64,000 nucleotides of DNA from Haloferula luteola (GCF_014201715.1 NZ_JACHFD010000001.1:372001-436000), one strand, 5' to 3'. Positions 54,201-63,424 are shown, counted from the first letter of the stretch. Notes: a model not told the origin generated them from the sequence alone. Program-made: numbers and translations.

Positions 54201-54245
54201 ACCCGCCGAGGCTCGAATCATCAAGTTTTTACGCAGGATATCCAT
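51225..54245 (-). CDS. AddA-like UvrD-family helicase/nuclease
   Basis: 1006 aa from the ATG at 54245; one at 54257 is also possible. UvrD/Rep helicase motifs in order: 'RASAGSGKTYQLSNRV' (Walker A), 'LTFTRKAAGEFADAV' (Ia), 'WLLDEFQDTSGPQW' (II), 'VVGDAKQAIYGWRGGD' (III), 'VMTMHKSKGLGFDVVILPE' (V), 'LYVALTRAKRGLYVLL' (VI). The C-terminal nuclease domain has 'SGVIDRLHVHDGGRRVEIID' leading into 'DFKTDG', the PD-(D/E)XK site. It starts 17 bp before the end of the AddB-like gene, so the pair forms an AddAB-type complex repairing DNA ends. Confidence 0.9.
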   Translation of the reverse strand: MDILRKNLMIRASAGSGKTYQLSNRVIGLVGRGGIDPERIVALTFTRKAAGEFADAVLEKLAKAALDAAERRKIEAALGGPFDAMEVLEKVVRALPRLALGTMDSFFTRVVRGFQYELGVTGGSFELLEGPQRRAKLDAVLGEWVSDSRWDEQSEEFLAAFRRATMGREQKAVVDLLLGFFQSWQEKWREHGEVLQEGLSRAFGDLPEVEIWESSKAKAVAGLRSASKEIEWTRKGQDEAMERALTAFETHTIGSGSLSGASGFSKGMMAWDGRERLVLKHYKEVVPGPVFEDRLRHLMKLLVGCELAAAVERTRAVLELVSAFDAACERQLRRRGWLGFDDVKVLMGEWLKSEASRLRREAVDFRLDARYDHWLLDEFQDTSGPQWTGLRPWIEEAASDEDSSMFVVGDAKQAIYGWRGGDVSLFETVRNHFQLVPESMPVSRRSCGAVLDFVNRVGADDVGLRRNFGASVADRWSEGWETHEPADPELTGFVRVEVIESREEDARYARVIELLEEIGVGRRALSCGVLVRKNDQVVELADRLREAGYQVIEEGRRRPTEDHVVGVALRSLMAWLANPADGMERGVVSMSPLNEALEERYGGFWQARWEGLCREVELLGFGGMLEGLVVPLRDTISEFGYGRAMDVVRALEGFDAAGGGSAREALQTIEKLEVAQEPGAAAVQVMTMHKSKGLGFDVVILPEISDEQVPNAGKFEMAEGPDWLLQPPAQWVRQRVPELQDAEARWGEAQQYEALCLLYVALTRAKRGLYVLLPKVPSSRQAEAWASPAEWVRSACGVDGGEAGVMAEFGDDDWLAEVPVVERKDDTVPVILQAPKPLRSRIKPSGETLPADAIAAPKSSSGMRFGQEVHAALEQIGWLDEEEPKAFEGPAGNWVKDLLEDPEVRKVFRRGGSSVELFREQPIEAILDGRWLSGVIDRLHVHDGGRRVEIIDFKTDGVTSAEELRERYAGPMNAYRRVMAAIYPEAQLDCLLLSTKLRSWIRLSPE

Positions 54246-56949
54246 CTCTCCAATCATTCGGGTTCATCACCAGATCCTCCAGCGGGCGGCCCACCGCCAA
54301 CGCTTCAAAGTCATCATACTTGGTTTTCTTCGCCGGCGGCCAAAACACCCCCGCCTTCACCTGCTCCAAAACCCACGTCGCACAGGCAACAGCCGATTCC
54401 CGCTGTTCCTCATCAAAGGGCCCCCACCAACTCCCGTCGCATTCGCCCTCGCTGGCTCCGAGCACAAAGTAGCCCATCGCGCTCACTTCTCCCAACGCCA
54501 CCGCATACAACGGCACCTGAAGATCCCGCCAAAGATGCTCCGAAGGATTCTTTGACTGCCCCGAGAACATCGATACCCGGGTGGCCTTCACTCCCTCCAG
54601 GTGCTCGGGAATGCGCAATGCTGCCGTCACTTTCGACACGTGGGATGTCCTGACTTCACGCCCCTGAAGCTTTGCAAAGGTCTTGTAGTCGAGCACCCGA
54701 ATTTCGTCCCCGCGCCGGTCGATTCGGTCGATAGTGCCGCGAACCGTCACCCCCGCCAACTCGAATTCAAATTTCTTCTCCACCGCCTCGACCCGCCATC
54801 CTTCCGCATGCTGCGCCCCTTGCCACCGGGCAAACCAGCCAAGTCGTTGCTTCAAGCTTTCCGCCTGCATCCGGGCCGCCAATGGCACCCGATCTCCGAA
54901 GCGCTCCGCGAGTTTCGTCGTCACTTGTTCATTGAAATAAGCCTGCAGCGCCTCCCGCTTGTTCAACTCCCGCGCCTCCGGATCCAGCCCCCATGCTTCC
55001 AAGATTTCATGCGCCACATTGCCGAAGTCGCGAGCGTTCCACTCCACCCGCTCAGGTTCCGAACGACTCATCCCTAATCCATGTTTCAGATAGAATCGAA
55101 ATGGGCAGGCAAGATAGTCCTTGAAGGCAGAAACGGACAAACTTTGGCGACCCTCCTTGACCCTCACCTCGCGGCGTTCGGGCCGCCAACGCCAGTCGAC
55201 CTCAAAAGCCACTCCGGCATCGGGCGGCTCCACCCCCTGAAACAACCCTTTTACCCGCCTCGCCAATTCTTCCCCTTCCGCCGCCAGCAACAACCGGGAC
55301 GGCAACAGCGCATCCCCATCTCCGCCCGATTTCGCCAACAAGAGGTCCACCCTGCCGGACTCCCGACGTGCCTCCATCACGGCCCGCAGAACAAAGGCAT
55401 CGCGCGCCCCTCGCTGCGCCTCACTTCCCAATTCCAGAGATTCTCGCACTCCTTCCGACAACCACGGATTCGCACCAGACGGTGAGGGCACCCTGCCTTC
55501 ATTCAGCCCCGCCATCACCAAATGTTCCCCATCGGCATGGAGCAGCTCAAACCAACCCAGCACATCCACGACCCGACCTTCCGGAACCTGCGCCACTTGA
55601 CCCGTCAACTCTCCTAAAACCAAATCCAACCAATAACTCGTGGGCCGATGACTGCGCTCCGCCACGACCGAGATTCCATCGACGGCCTCCCGCAAGCCTC
55701 CCCACTCACCCGCCGCATCGACCCGATCCATCAGATTCGCCATCGCTTCAGGAAACGATAACCGCAAGAACCCCCCGCGCCATTGGAGCAGTCGGCTCAA
55801 AGTCTCCTCGGCCAATTCCGCCAACCCGGCGCTCCGTGCATCCATCGCGGCCACCCGCTTGACGTCCACCTCATCCCGCACCAACCAAGCATCCCGCAAC
55901 CGCGAAAGCGCCTCCACTCTCTGCGCACGCTGTCCCCCCACCAGAGCCGAAGTCGCCGCAAACCCGAGCAAATCGATGGCCTCCGCCGCCTCCGGCTTCA
56001 GCACAAATCGCCGCCAGGATTTCAGCCACGCCCGTGCCCCGGAGCCCGTCACAGCGCCAGGATGATGAACTTGCCATCCCGCGACCTGAAACGCGCGCAC
56101 CAATTCGCTCGCCGTCTCCTCGTCGGCGCAGCCGAGAGTCAACGCGTCCGATTTCGTCCTCGCCGCTGCCACCTGCTCCACCGCCCGCTGGGCCTGATGC
56201 CTCGCGTGAGCCGTCAAATGGACGCCCCCCACCTCGGGCCAATCCAACGTCTGCTTTGCCCACGCCTCCGGCAACGGCCGCCCCCAAGCATCGAAGAGCG
56301 CAGCCTCACTCTCCGGGGCCGCCAGCAGACAGGTCACCTCCGCCACTTCCATCCGCTGCACAAGCGCCTCCGGAAAATCCCAGACACCGGCAAAAATCCA
56401 TTTTCCCGAAAACTTTGGCGCCTCCGCCAAAGCCCGATTCGCACCGGTCCCGCCCCACTGCCGCAGCACCTCATCGCGCCGCCGCGACAACTCCGCCAAA
56501 GCTCTCCAGCGTTCCGCCTCGATCGAACTCTCCATCCATTTCGCCGCCTGAGGAATCGCCAACGTGTTCTCCCGCAGCGAGCGCTCCAAATCCACCAAAG
56601 AGCGAGCCAATGAAAGTCCCCACCCTGGAGCTTCCCCTTCATGAGGAGGCTCCCGAAACACCGCCTCAAACGGAGTCCAGTCGTCCACCCCTTCCAGCGC
56701 TTCAACCCACGCCGCCACCTCGACCCCGCGACTCACCGCCCCTTCCGGAACCAGCAATTGCCCCGGAGTGACCACTCTCGGCGCAAGGCATGCCCCCTTT
56801 TCCGCCAACGCCTCCCGCACTCGTCGTCCAGCCTGCGCCGTCGGCACCACCACTTGCCAATGAGGCAACTCTTCTCTCCGCGCCCACAACCACTCCACCA
56901 CCCGCCCCAGCAATGGCCGGTCCCAGCCCAGAAACACCCGTCGATCCAT
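54229..56949 (-). CDS. AddB-like PD-(D/E)XK nuclease, helicase-inactive subunit
   Basis: 906 aa. The N-terminal helicase-like part lacks a Walker A ('VVVPTAQAGRRVREALAEKG' in its place), as in AddB. The C-terminal nuclease domain has 'SVSAFKDYLACPFRFYLKHG', 'DFGNVAHEILEAWG' and 'RGTIDRIDRRGDEIRVLDYK', the PDDEXK signature 'GTIDRID..VLDYKT'. I see no four-cysteine iron-sulfur site as found in Bacillus AddB. It is upstream of the AddA-like gene on the - strand. Confidence 0.85.
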   Translation of the reverse strand: MDRRVFLGWDRPLLGRVVEWLWARREELPHWQVVVPTAQAGRRVREALAEKGACLAPRVVTPGQLLVPEGAVSRGVEVAAWVEALEGVDDWTPFEAVFREPPHEGEAPGWGLSLARSLVDLERSLRENTLAIPQAAKWMESSIEAERWRALAELSRRRDEVLRQWGGTGANRALAEAPKFSGKWIFAGVWDFPEALVQRMEVAEVTCLLAAPESEAALFDAWGRPLPEAWAKQTLDWPEVGGVHLTAHARHQAQRAVEQVAAARTKSDALTLGCADEETASELVRAFQVAGWQVHHPGAVTGSGARAWLKSWRRFVLKPEAAEAIDLLGFAATSALVGGQRAQRVEALSRLRDAWLVRDEVDVKRVAAMDARSAGLAELAEETLSRLLQWRGGFLRLSFPEAMANLMDRVDAAGEWGGLREAVDGISVVAERSHRPTSYWLDLVLGELTGQVAQVPEGRVVDVLGWFELLHADGEHLVMAGLNEGRVPSPSGANPWLSEGVRESLELGSEAQRGARDAFVLRAVMEARRESGRVDLLLAKSGGDGDALLPSRLLLAAEGEELARRVKGLFQGVEPPDAGVAFEVDWRWRPERREVRVKEGRQSLSVSAFKDYLACPFRFYLKHGLGMSRSEPERVEWNARDFGNVAHEILEAWGLDPEARELNKREALQAYFNEQVTTKLAERFGDRVPLAARMQAESLKQRLGWFARWQGAQHAEGWRVEAVEKKFEFELAGVTVRGTIDRIDRRGDEIRVLDYKTFAKLQGREVRTSHVSKVTAALRIPEHLEGVKATRVSMFSGQSKNPSEHLWRDLQVPLYAVALGEVSAMGYFVLGASEGECDGSWWGPFDEEQRESAVACATWVLEQVKAGVFWPPAKKTKYDDFEALAVGRPLEDLVMNPNDWRDGYPA

Positions 56950-57035
56950 CGCTCCCTTCTTGCCTCTCCTGCCCTTCTCACGAAAGCAAAACTCCTTGAA
57001 ATCTTGGACGCTCCTTCCCCGTTGCCTAAGTGCCC

Positions 57036-59120
57036 ATGACGTCTCGCATCCTCCTCGCCCTGCTGACCTTCAGCCTCATGCTTGGCGCCCGTGCCGAGCG
57101 TCCGAACATCGTCCTCATGCTTTGCGACGATCTTGGCTACGGCGACCTCGGCACCTTTTTCCAAAATTCCCGGGCCCGGAAGGCTCAGCGCGACGAGCCC
57201 TGGCTCCTCACTCCAGGCATCGATGCCATGGCCGCCTCTGGGATTCGGCTGCCGGGACTCTATTGCCCTGCCCCCGTTTGCGCCCCATCCCGTGCCTCCC
57301 TCCTCACGGGCGTCCACCAAGGTCACGCCCCAATCCGCGACAACCAATTCGACAAAGCCCTCCCCGACCACATCACTCTGGCAAGCATGCTCCGTCAGGC
57401 CGGCTACGCCACCGCGGCCGTGGGCAAATGGGGACTCCAGGGAAAGTCGGGCCCCCAACTGGGCGATTGGCCCGCCTACCCCACCCGCCGGGGCTTCGAC
57501 TTCTTCATGGGCTACGTCCGCCACCAAGATGGTCACGAACACTACCCCAAAGAAGGCCTCTATGGTGGCCCAAAGGAAGTTTGGGAAAACGACGCCGAGA
57601 TCTCCGCCACCCTCGACCGCTGCTACACCACCGACCTTTTCACCGCCCGCGCGAAATCCTGGATGGCCCAGACTCACCAATCGGCTCCCAACCAACCGTT
57701 CTTTCTCTATCTGGCCTTCGACACCCCCCACGCCGTGCTCGAACTCCCAACTGGCCCCTATCCCCCCGGCTCCGGATTGCACGGTGGACTCCAGTGGCTC
57801 GGCCAACCGGGTCACATGATCAACACCGCGCAGGGCACTCCCGATCACTACCTCGAACCGGACCTGGCCAACGCCACCTGGGATCACGACTCCAATCCCA
57901 ACACCCCTGAAGAACCCTGGCCAGACGCCTATCGCCGCTACGCCGCCTCCGTTCGCCGGATCGACCGAGCCGTCACCGATCTCCTCCAGACGCTCGATGA
58001 CCTCGGCATCGGCAACAACACCCTTGTCGTATTCACCACCGACAATGGCCCCTCCCAGGAATCCTATCTCAAAGGCCAGCCCTATGAAGCCGACTTCTTC
58101 AACTCCTTTGGCCCCTTTGACGGCATCAAACGGGATTGCCTTGAAGGCGGACTTCGAGTGGGAGGCATCGCCCGCTGGCTCGGAAAGATTCCTCCGAACC
58201 TTACCGACACCGCTCCCTGCCAATTCCACGATTGGATGCCCACCTTTGCCGACGCCGCAGGCATTCCCTCACCGGCCCGCAGCGATGGTGTTTCCCTGCT
58301 CCCCCGCCTCACCGGCCACGGCACCCCTCAGCCTTCCACCATCTACTCCGAATACCACGTCGACAGCCGCACTCCTGCCTACCCTGAGTTTGCCGCCTCC
58401 CGCAGAGGCCAGAAACGGGGACACATGCAAATGATCCGGATCGGGAATCACGTCGGCCTGCGCTATCGCATCCAATCCCACAACGATCCCTTCGAAATCT
58501 ACGACATCCTCCATGATCCCGGACAGCGCCACGACCTTTCCTCCCAGCTTCCCGAGCTTCAGCAGGAAATGCACGATGCCGTTCTGCGCCTGCGCCGCCC
58601 CAACCCATCGGCACCTCGACCCTACGATGACGTTCCCATTCCTGCGCTCGAGCTCCACGCTCAGCCCGGTCTTTCTCGCTCTCTCTTCCCAGGAAAGTTC
58701 CCTTGGGTCCCCGACTTTTCCCCTCTCACCCCCAGTCACTCAGGCACCTCAGAGATCCCCCAAGCCGAACCCACAGAGAACGACCTCGGAATTCTCCACA
58801 CCGGCTTCCTCCATGCCCCCGAATCCGGAGAATACGCTTTCCGCCTCCGTTCCGACTCCGGGGCGCTTCTTCGACTTCACCGCATGATTCTCCTCGAAAA
58901 CGCCGGCAACCCCTCCAAGGCCGCCTCCACTTCATCGAAAGTCCACCTCGCCGCTGGCGACCACCCGCTCCAACTCTCCAGCATTCACCGCGCCGGCGTC
59001 GCTCCTCAGCTCTCCCTGGAATGGAAGCCGCCAGGAACGAAAGCCTTCGTCGCCATCCCGGCAGACGCCTTTGGACACACACCTCACTTGCCTTTTCCCG
59101 CCCCTCACAAGCGAGAATAG
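57036..59120 (+). CDS. Secreted formylglycine-dependent sulfatase with PA14-like C-terminal domain
   Basis: 694 aa from the ATG at 57036; a GTG at 57030 is also possible. A signal peptide (residues 1-20) is followed by the sulfatase core: metal-binding 'LMLCDDLGYGDLG' (Asp31, Asp32), the C-x-P-S-R signature 'CAPSRASLLTG' with Cys82 converted to formylglycine, and 'FTTDNGPSQESY'. Residues about 560-690 form a PA14-like beta domain ('LGILHTGFLHAPESGEYAF', 'GDHPLQLSSIHRAG'), likely binding polysaccharide. No sulfatase-maturase gene is nearby. Substrate unknown, probably a sulfated glycan. Confidence 0.9.
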   Translation: MTSRILLALLTFSLMLGARAERPNIVLMLCDDLGYGDLGTFFQNSRARKAQRDEPWLLTPGIDAMAASGIRLPGLYCPAPVCAPSRASLLTGVHQGHAPIRDNQFDKALPDHITLASMLRQAGYATAAVGKWGLQGKSGPQLGDWPAYPTRRGFDFFMGYVRHQDGHEHYPKEGLYGGPKEVWENDAEISATLDRCYTTDLFTARAKSWMAQTHQSAPNQPFFLYLAFDTPHAVLELPTGPYPPGSGLHGGLQWLGQPGHMINTAQGTPDHYLEPDLANATWDHDSNPNTPEEPWPDAYRRYAASVRRIDRAVTDLLQTLDDLGIGNNTLVVFTTDNGPSQESYLKGQPYEADFFNSFGPFDGIKRDCLEGGLRVGGIARWLGKIPPNLTDTAPCQFHDWMPTFADAAGIPSPARSDGVSLLPRLTGHGTPQPSTIYSEYHVDSRTPAYPEFAASRRGQKRGHMQMIRIGNHVGLRYRIQSHNDPFEIYDILHDPGQRHDLSSQLPELQQEMHDAVLRLRRPNPSAPRPYDDVPIPALELHAQPGLSRSLFPGKFPWVPDFSPLTPSHSGTSEIPQAEPTENDLGILHTGFLHAPESGEYAFRLRSDSGALLRLHRMILLENAGNPSKAASTSSKVHLAAGDHPLQLSSIHRAGVAPQLSLEWKPPGTKAFVAIPADAFGHTPHLPFPAPHKRE

Positions 59121-60127
59121 ACCTCCAAGACCTTACGCGTCATGGCCTCCAACGTCACCTCACGGGCCACCAGCGCGTATGGTTTCTCCATCAACGCTTT
59201 CACCTCCTCGGGCTTTTCCATGGCCCACTGGAGCCCCCGCACCAACTCATCAATCGAGTGCGTTTCCATCAACGCTCCTTCCGGCAGGAACTCCGGGGCA
59301 AATCCGACCTTCGTCGAAAGGCATGGCACCTTCATATGGAGAGCCTCCGCCAAGGTGTAGGGCCCTCCCTCGTTGCGCGATGCCACAATGAACAAATCGG
59401 CACACCCCATCAGTCCCACGGCATCGTCGCGATGTCCCGCCATCCACACCCTCTCGGCCAGTCCATGCTTGGCAATGATGGCCTCCAACTCCCCACGCTG
59501 CAGCCCTTCACCCACCAACCACAACTTGAATCCAGGCACCTTCGCCATCGCCTCCAACAGCAAATCCATGCCCTTCGCCGGCACCAGCCGTCCCACCGTG
59601 CAAAACACCGGCCATTCACCACCCAACCAAGGCGGATTCGTCGCCGCCGCCGCCTCTTGAGTTCCAACAGGAGGGGGCTCGATGGAATTCCAAATCACCG
59701 TAGCCGGAATCCCACCCAACGAATCCCGCACCTGCCCGGAGGCCGTGATCACCGCATCGTAGTCCTGAAACGGCTTCGCCGTACTCTTGATATTCTGGAC
59801 CGTGGCCACCCGCTTCATCCCTTTCAGACCACCACGAATCGACCGCACCATCTGCCCCGCCTTATTCGCATGCGCATGCACGATCTCCGCTCCGGTGCCG
59901 AGAATCCGGCGCTTCAACGCCGCCAGATTGAGCGGATTCAAGCGCCCGCCCGACATCGGATGCGCCACAAACGTCACCTTCGGAGAGAAATGCGGATGCA
60001 TCGTCTCATCCGCCACCGCGCTCACCTGATGCCCCAGCTCCGCCTGTCGACCGGCCAATTCGATGACATTCTTCTCCAAACCACCCTTTTCCCCGACGCT
60101 GGCCAGCACATGACAAATCCGCAACAC
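59105..60127 (-). CDS. Family 4 glycosyltransferase
   Basis: 340 aa from the GTG at 60127, which follows GAAGG and puts 'LRICHVLASVGEKGGLEKNV' at the N-terminus; the open frame continues to 60226. Rossmann-type GT-B fold: 'VIWNSIEPP', 'CTVGRLVPAKGMDLLLEAM', 'DLFIVASRNEGGPYTLAEAL' with the donor-binding acidic residues. Probably adds a sugar to an envelope polysaccharide or lipid. It overlaps the sulfatase's 3' end by 16 bp and is divergent from the next glycosyltransferase. Confidence 0.8.
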   Translation of the reverse strand: MLRICHVLASVGEKGGLEKNVIELAGRQAELGHQVSAVADETMHPHFSPKVTFVAHPMSGGRLNPLNLAALKRRILGTGAEIVHAHANKAGQMVRSIRGGLKGMKRVATVQNIKSTAKPFQDYDAVITASGQVRDSLGGIPATVIWNSIEPPPVGTQEAAAATNPPWLGGEWPVFCTVGRLVPAKGMDLLLEAMAKVPGFKLWLVGEGLQRGELEAIIAKHGLAERVWMAGHRDDAVGLMGCADLFIVASRNEGGPYTLAEALHMKVPCLSTKVGFAPEFLPEGALMETHSIDELVRGLQWAMEKPEEVKALMEKPYALVAREVTLEAMTRKVLEVYSRL

Positions 60128-60218
60128 GGCGCCGACCTTCAGGGCTGACGCTCTGGGATTCAAGCCCGCGCCCCTCTCCACTTGAAACTTCAAACCTGAC
60201 ACGGGAAACTCCTCCCCG

Positions 60219-61238
60219 ATGCGCATCGTTCACGCCTGCAACCTCCAGTTCGACAAAGACGGTGCCCACCTTTGGAACCAGGATCAAAAAATCCACCACG
60301 GACTCATCCGCCTCGGGCATTTCGTCTACTCCTTCTCCCTCAACGACCGCGCCCGCATGCTATCCGTCACCGGAAGCAAAAACTTTGGCAAAGGAAAAGC
60401 CAACAAGGCGCTCATTGAAACCTGCCTCAACGTCCACCCGGACCTCCTCATCCTCGGCCACGCCCAGTGGATCACACCAGAAACCCTTCGCGAAATCCGC
60501 CGGATCCTTCCCCAAATCCGCATCGCCCTATGGTATGTCGATCCACTTTGGGACGAAGAACCTACACGCCACTTGCGTGAGCGAACTCCATGGCTCGACG
60601 CCCTCTTCTGCTCCACCGGAGGCCCCCTGCTCAAGTCCTTCGCCACCTCCCACTGTCCGGCCTATTTCATTCCCAGCGCCGTCGACCCCGGAATCGAATG
60701 CCATCGCGCCTTCGAAACTCCGGACGATCAAATGCTCCACGATGTCCTCTTTTTTGGTCGCGATAAAGGACAGCCCGAGCGTCGGGCATTCCTCGCGGAA
60801 CTCCGCGACCTGCTTCCCGAGCTCAACCTCGGCTACTATGGATGCCTCGATCAACCCCTCATCATGGGATGGGAGAAAGAACAAATCATCCGGCGCTCCA
60901 AAATGGCGCTCAACCTCAGTCGCCGCAGCGACGTCGAACTCTACTCCTCTTCCCGCATCGCGGAACTCATGGGCAACGGCATCCTCACCCTCACCCCTCG
61001 AGGTGCCGGCCTCGAACAACTCTACGCCGAAAACGAAATCGCCTACTTCGACCATCTCGACGACCTCGTTTCCCGAATCCGCCACTTCGTCCAACACCCC
61101 GACGAACGTCGCGCCACCGCCCAACGAGGCTGGCAACGCAATCACCGTGACTACTCCGGCACCGAAATCGCCCGTACCATCGTCGAAAAAACCCTGAACT
61201 CCCCCGTGGCGGCCCCCATCACAGCTCCACGGGCCTAG
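60219..61238 (+). CDS. CgeB-like glycosyltransferase
   Basis: 339 aa. The N-terminal 'MRIVHACNLQFDKDGAHLW' and 'LLILGHAQWITPETLREIR', the mid-sequence 'LWYVDPLWDEEPTRHLRER', and 'RSKMALNLSRRSDVELYSSS' with 'AELMGNGILTLTPRGAGL' resemble the CgeB/spore-maturation type glycosyltransferase family (GT-B). The donor is unknown. Forms a divergent pair with the preceding GT, suggesting a small glycan-assembly locus. Confidence 0.78.
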   Translation: MRIVHACNLQFDKDGAHLWNQDQKIHHGLIRLGHFVYSFSLNDRARMLSVTGSKNFGKGKANKALIETCLNVHPDLLILGHAQWITPETLREIRRILPQIRIALWYVDPLWDEEPTRHLRERTPWLDALFCSTGGPLLKSFATSHCPAYFIPSAVDPGIECHRAFETPDDQMLHDVLFFGRDKGQPERRAFLAELRDLLPELNLGYYGCLDQPLIMGWEKEQIIRRSKMALNLSRRSDVELYSSSRIAELMGNGILTLTPRGAGLEQLYAENEIAYFDHLDDLVSRIRHFVQHPDERRATAQRGWQRNHRDYSGTEIARTIVEKTLNSPVAAPITAPRA

Positions 61239-61322
61239 ATTCCGATCTTCGACAATCGGGAAAGAGGCAGGCCCTCGATCGGACTTCCAACCGGCCGATG
61301 AGGAATCCCGCTACCCCCTCGC

Positions 61323-61790
61323 TCAACCTTCCGGCACCGGCTCCAACTCCTCCGGCGCCGTCCAAATGCGATACCGCACCTCACAGCCTTCCGGTACATA
61401 GAGCACCACAGGCAACTGGCTCTGATACGGAAACCATACCGGATCTCCACCCAAAGTCACAAAAGTCTCCACCTTCGGAGCACCTTCAGGGGGAGCCATT
61501 CGAGTCCCAATCATCGGGCCTAGTTCGGGGAGAATCCAATAATCGTAGCCCCAACCCTCAACGGTCCGGGATTCCAGAGAGCCTCCATAAAAATGCCGGT
61601 TCACCCCGTCGGTCATCACCAGCTTCCCCACCACCACCTCCACGCGCAAACGCCCCGCATCCTCACGCTCGGGCAACCGCAGCACCCATCGCGACATCCC
61701 CTCCTCCGCCTTGGGAAAAGCCTCCAGTGGCTCCGCTGCCGTGGCACACGCAGCAGCACCCATCCATCCCAAAGTCATGAGGGTTTTCAT
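61323..61790 (-). CDS. Ecotin-like periplasmic serine protease inhibitor
   Basis: 155 aa from the ATG at 61790 (signal peptide about residues 1-19). Ecotin signature blocks are clear: 'AFPKAEEGMSRWVLRLPE', 'LRVEVVVGKLVMTDG', 'SRTVEGWGYDYWI' and 'LPVVLYVPEGCEVRYRIW'. The reactive-site loop reads 'MIGTRMAPPEG': the P1 position is Arg97 instead of the Met of E. coli ecotin. The disulfide cysteines that brace the loop in E. coli (Cys50 and Cys87 there) are replaced by non-cysteines here. It would inhibit trypsin-like proteases. Confidence 0.88.
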   Translation of the reverse strand: MKTLMTLGWMGAAACATAAEPLEAFPKAEEGMSRWVLRLPEREDAGRLRVEVVVGKLVMTDGVNRHFYGGSLESRTVEGWGYDYWILPELGPMIGTRMAPPEGAPKVETFVTLGGDPVWFPYQSQLPVVLYVPEGCEVRYRIWTAPEELEPVPEG

Positions 61791-61838
61791 GGTCGCCAAA
61801 CTCGCACGGTTGTTCCCTTCGTCCAGAGAACCGTTGTG

Positions 61839-63353
61839 TCATAAAAACTCAACCGCCTTGTCCACTCGCTCGTATCCCACCCCCCGGGCATCACACAACA
61901 AATTGGCAGAAATCCGGCCACTTTCGTAGATCGTAGGAAGCCCGCTTCCCGGATGGGTTCCCCCTCCCACCAGATACACATTCTCAAGCCCCGCCATGCG
62001 GTTATGCGGCCTGAAATAGAGCATTTGATCCAGCGTGTGAGCGAGATTGAAGGTCGCCCCCATGAACACATCCATCCCATCTCGCCACCCATCCGGCGTG
62101 ATGATCCTTTCTTCGACAATGTGGGATCGCAAATCATGCATCCCAGTGCGCGCTTCAATCCGGCTCAAAATCCTCTCCCGGTACTCCTCCTGCAGCGTCT
62201 CCCAGTCGGTCCCATGGCGCGTATTGATCGTCGGAACCAGCACGTAGAGCTGCGATTGACCCGGGGGTGCCACTCGTGGATCCGTCACCGAAGAATTTCG
62301 CAAATACATCGACATGTCATCCGAGACCACCCGCTCACCTTGAATCTCGGAAACATTTCGCCGGTAGTCATCGGCAAACAGAATGTGATGGTGCGGCTCT
62401 TCCGAGTACAGCGTGTCGAGCCCCAAATAGAGCATGAACGTGGAACAGGAGAACTTCTTTTGTTCCATCGCAGCCCCACTCACCGAGCGACCATTCCAGA
62501 GCTCCGTGACAGCATGGGCGTAGTCCGCATTGACGATCACCTCGTCCGCCTCCAATCGCTCGCCATCTTCGAGCAGCACCCCCGCAGCGCGATCTCCAGA
62601 GAAAACCAACTCGCGAATCGGCGCGCTCAACCGCAGGGAGCCACCGTGCTCACGGAACACCTCCGCCATCGCTTCTGAGATCCGGCACAGCCCACCCTGC
62701 ACATGGTGGATGCCGTAGCGATACTCCAGAAACGACAAGATACTGAACAAGGCCGGGCATTTCCACGGCGACATGCCCAGATACTTCGATTGAAACGTGA
62801 AAGCCAACTTCAACCGATCATCCTGGAAATACCGGTCGAGCACATCACACACCGATTCCCGGGTCGCCACATAAGGAAGGGCCTTGAGAAGATTCACATG
62901 AAAGTAGGCACCCAGCCGATGGTAAGGACGCTGCAGACAGGGGAAAATCGTCCGCAGCTTCCCCTCGTGATCCTCCATGAACCGCCGGTAACCTTGAGCA
63001 TCGCCGGGGAACGCCGCCTCAATGTTCGCCGCCATCCGCTCCACCTCTGAGGTGGTTTCCAACGAAACCTCGCCCCAACTCAGGCGGGTCATTGGATCCA
63101 AGGCCACAAAATCCAAGTAGTCTTCCGCCTTCCGGCCCGCCTCCTCAAAAACTTCATCCAGCGTGAACTTCTGGTGCAGAAACGTCGGCCCCGTATCGAA
63201 GGAGAAGTCCCCTAGCCGAAGCTCCGCATTTCGCCCCCCCACCCGATCCCGCTTCTCCACCATCGTGACGTCCAAACCCCGCCGAGCCAGAATCATTCCC
63301 GCCGTCAGCCCCCCCGGACCGGCACCTACGATGACTACCTTCTTTGTGCGCAT
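61839..63353 (-). CDS. Phytoene desaturase-like carotenoid FAD oxidoreductase
   Basis: 504 aa. The N-terminal dinucleotide fold 'KVVIVGAGPGGLTAGMILAR' and 'EKRDRVGGRNAELRLGDF' bind FAD. 'DTGPTFLHQKFTLDEVF' and the C-terminal 'VYLVGGGTHPGSGLPTIYES' are typical of CrtI/CrtN-type desaturases. It would insert double bonds into a C30 or C40 carotenoid precursor; squalene/dehydrosqualene substrates are also possible. No phytoene synthase is nearby. Confidence 0.85.
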   Translation of the reverse strand: MRTKKVVIVGAGPGGLTAGMILARRGLDVTMVEKRDRVGGRNAELRLGDFSFDTGPTFLHQKFTLDEVFEEAGRKAEDYLDFVALDPMTRLSWGEVSLETTSEVERMAANIEAAFPGDAQGYRRFMEDHEGKLRTIFPCLQRPYHRLGAYFHVNLLKALPYVATRESVCDVLDRYFQDDRLKLAFTFQSKYLGMSPWKCPALFSILSFLEYRYGIHHVQGGLCRISEAMAEVFREHGGSLRLSAPIRELVFSGDRAAGVLLEDGERLEADEVIVNADYAHAVTELWNGRSVSGAAMEQKKFSCSTFMLYLGLDTLYSEEPHHHILFADDYRRNVSEIQGERVVSDDMSMYLRNSSVTDPRVAPPGQSQLYVLVPTINTRHGTDWETLQEEYRERILSRIEARTGMHDLRSHIVEERIITPDGWRDGMDVFMGATFNLAHTLDQMLYFRPHNRMAGLENVYLVGGGTHPGSGLPTIYESGRISANLLCDARGVGYERVDKAVEFL

Positions 63354-63424
63354 GCTTGAAAATCGTTCTCCATCGATAGCCCAAGTCCCTTGCGACGCTA
63401 ACGGAAATCTGCGATGGCCCCCCC

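Noticed and set aside
58703-60148. + strand frame of about 480 codons across the sulfatase end and the first glycosyltransferase
   Set aside because: Arg/His/Pro-rich, no family resemblance, and lies antisense to a clear glycosyltransferase.
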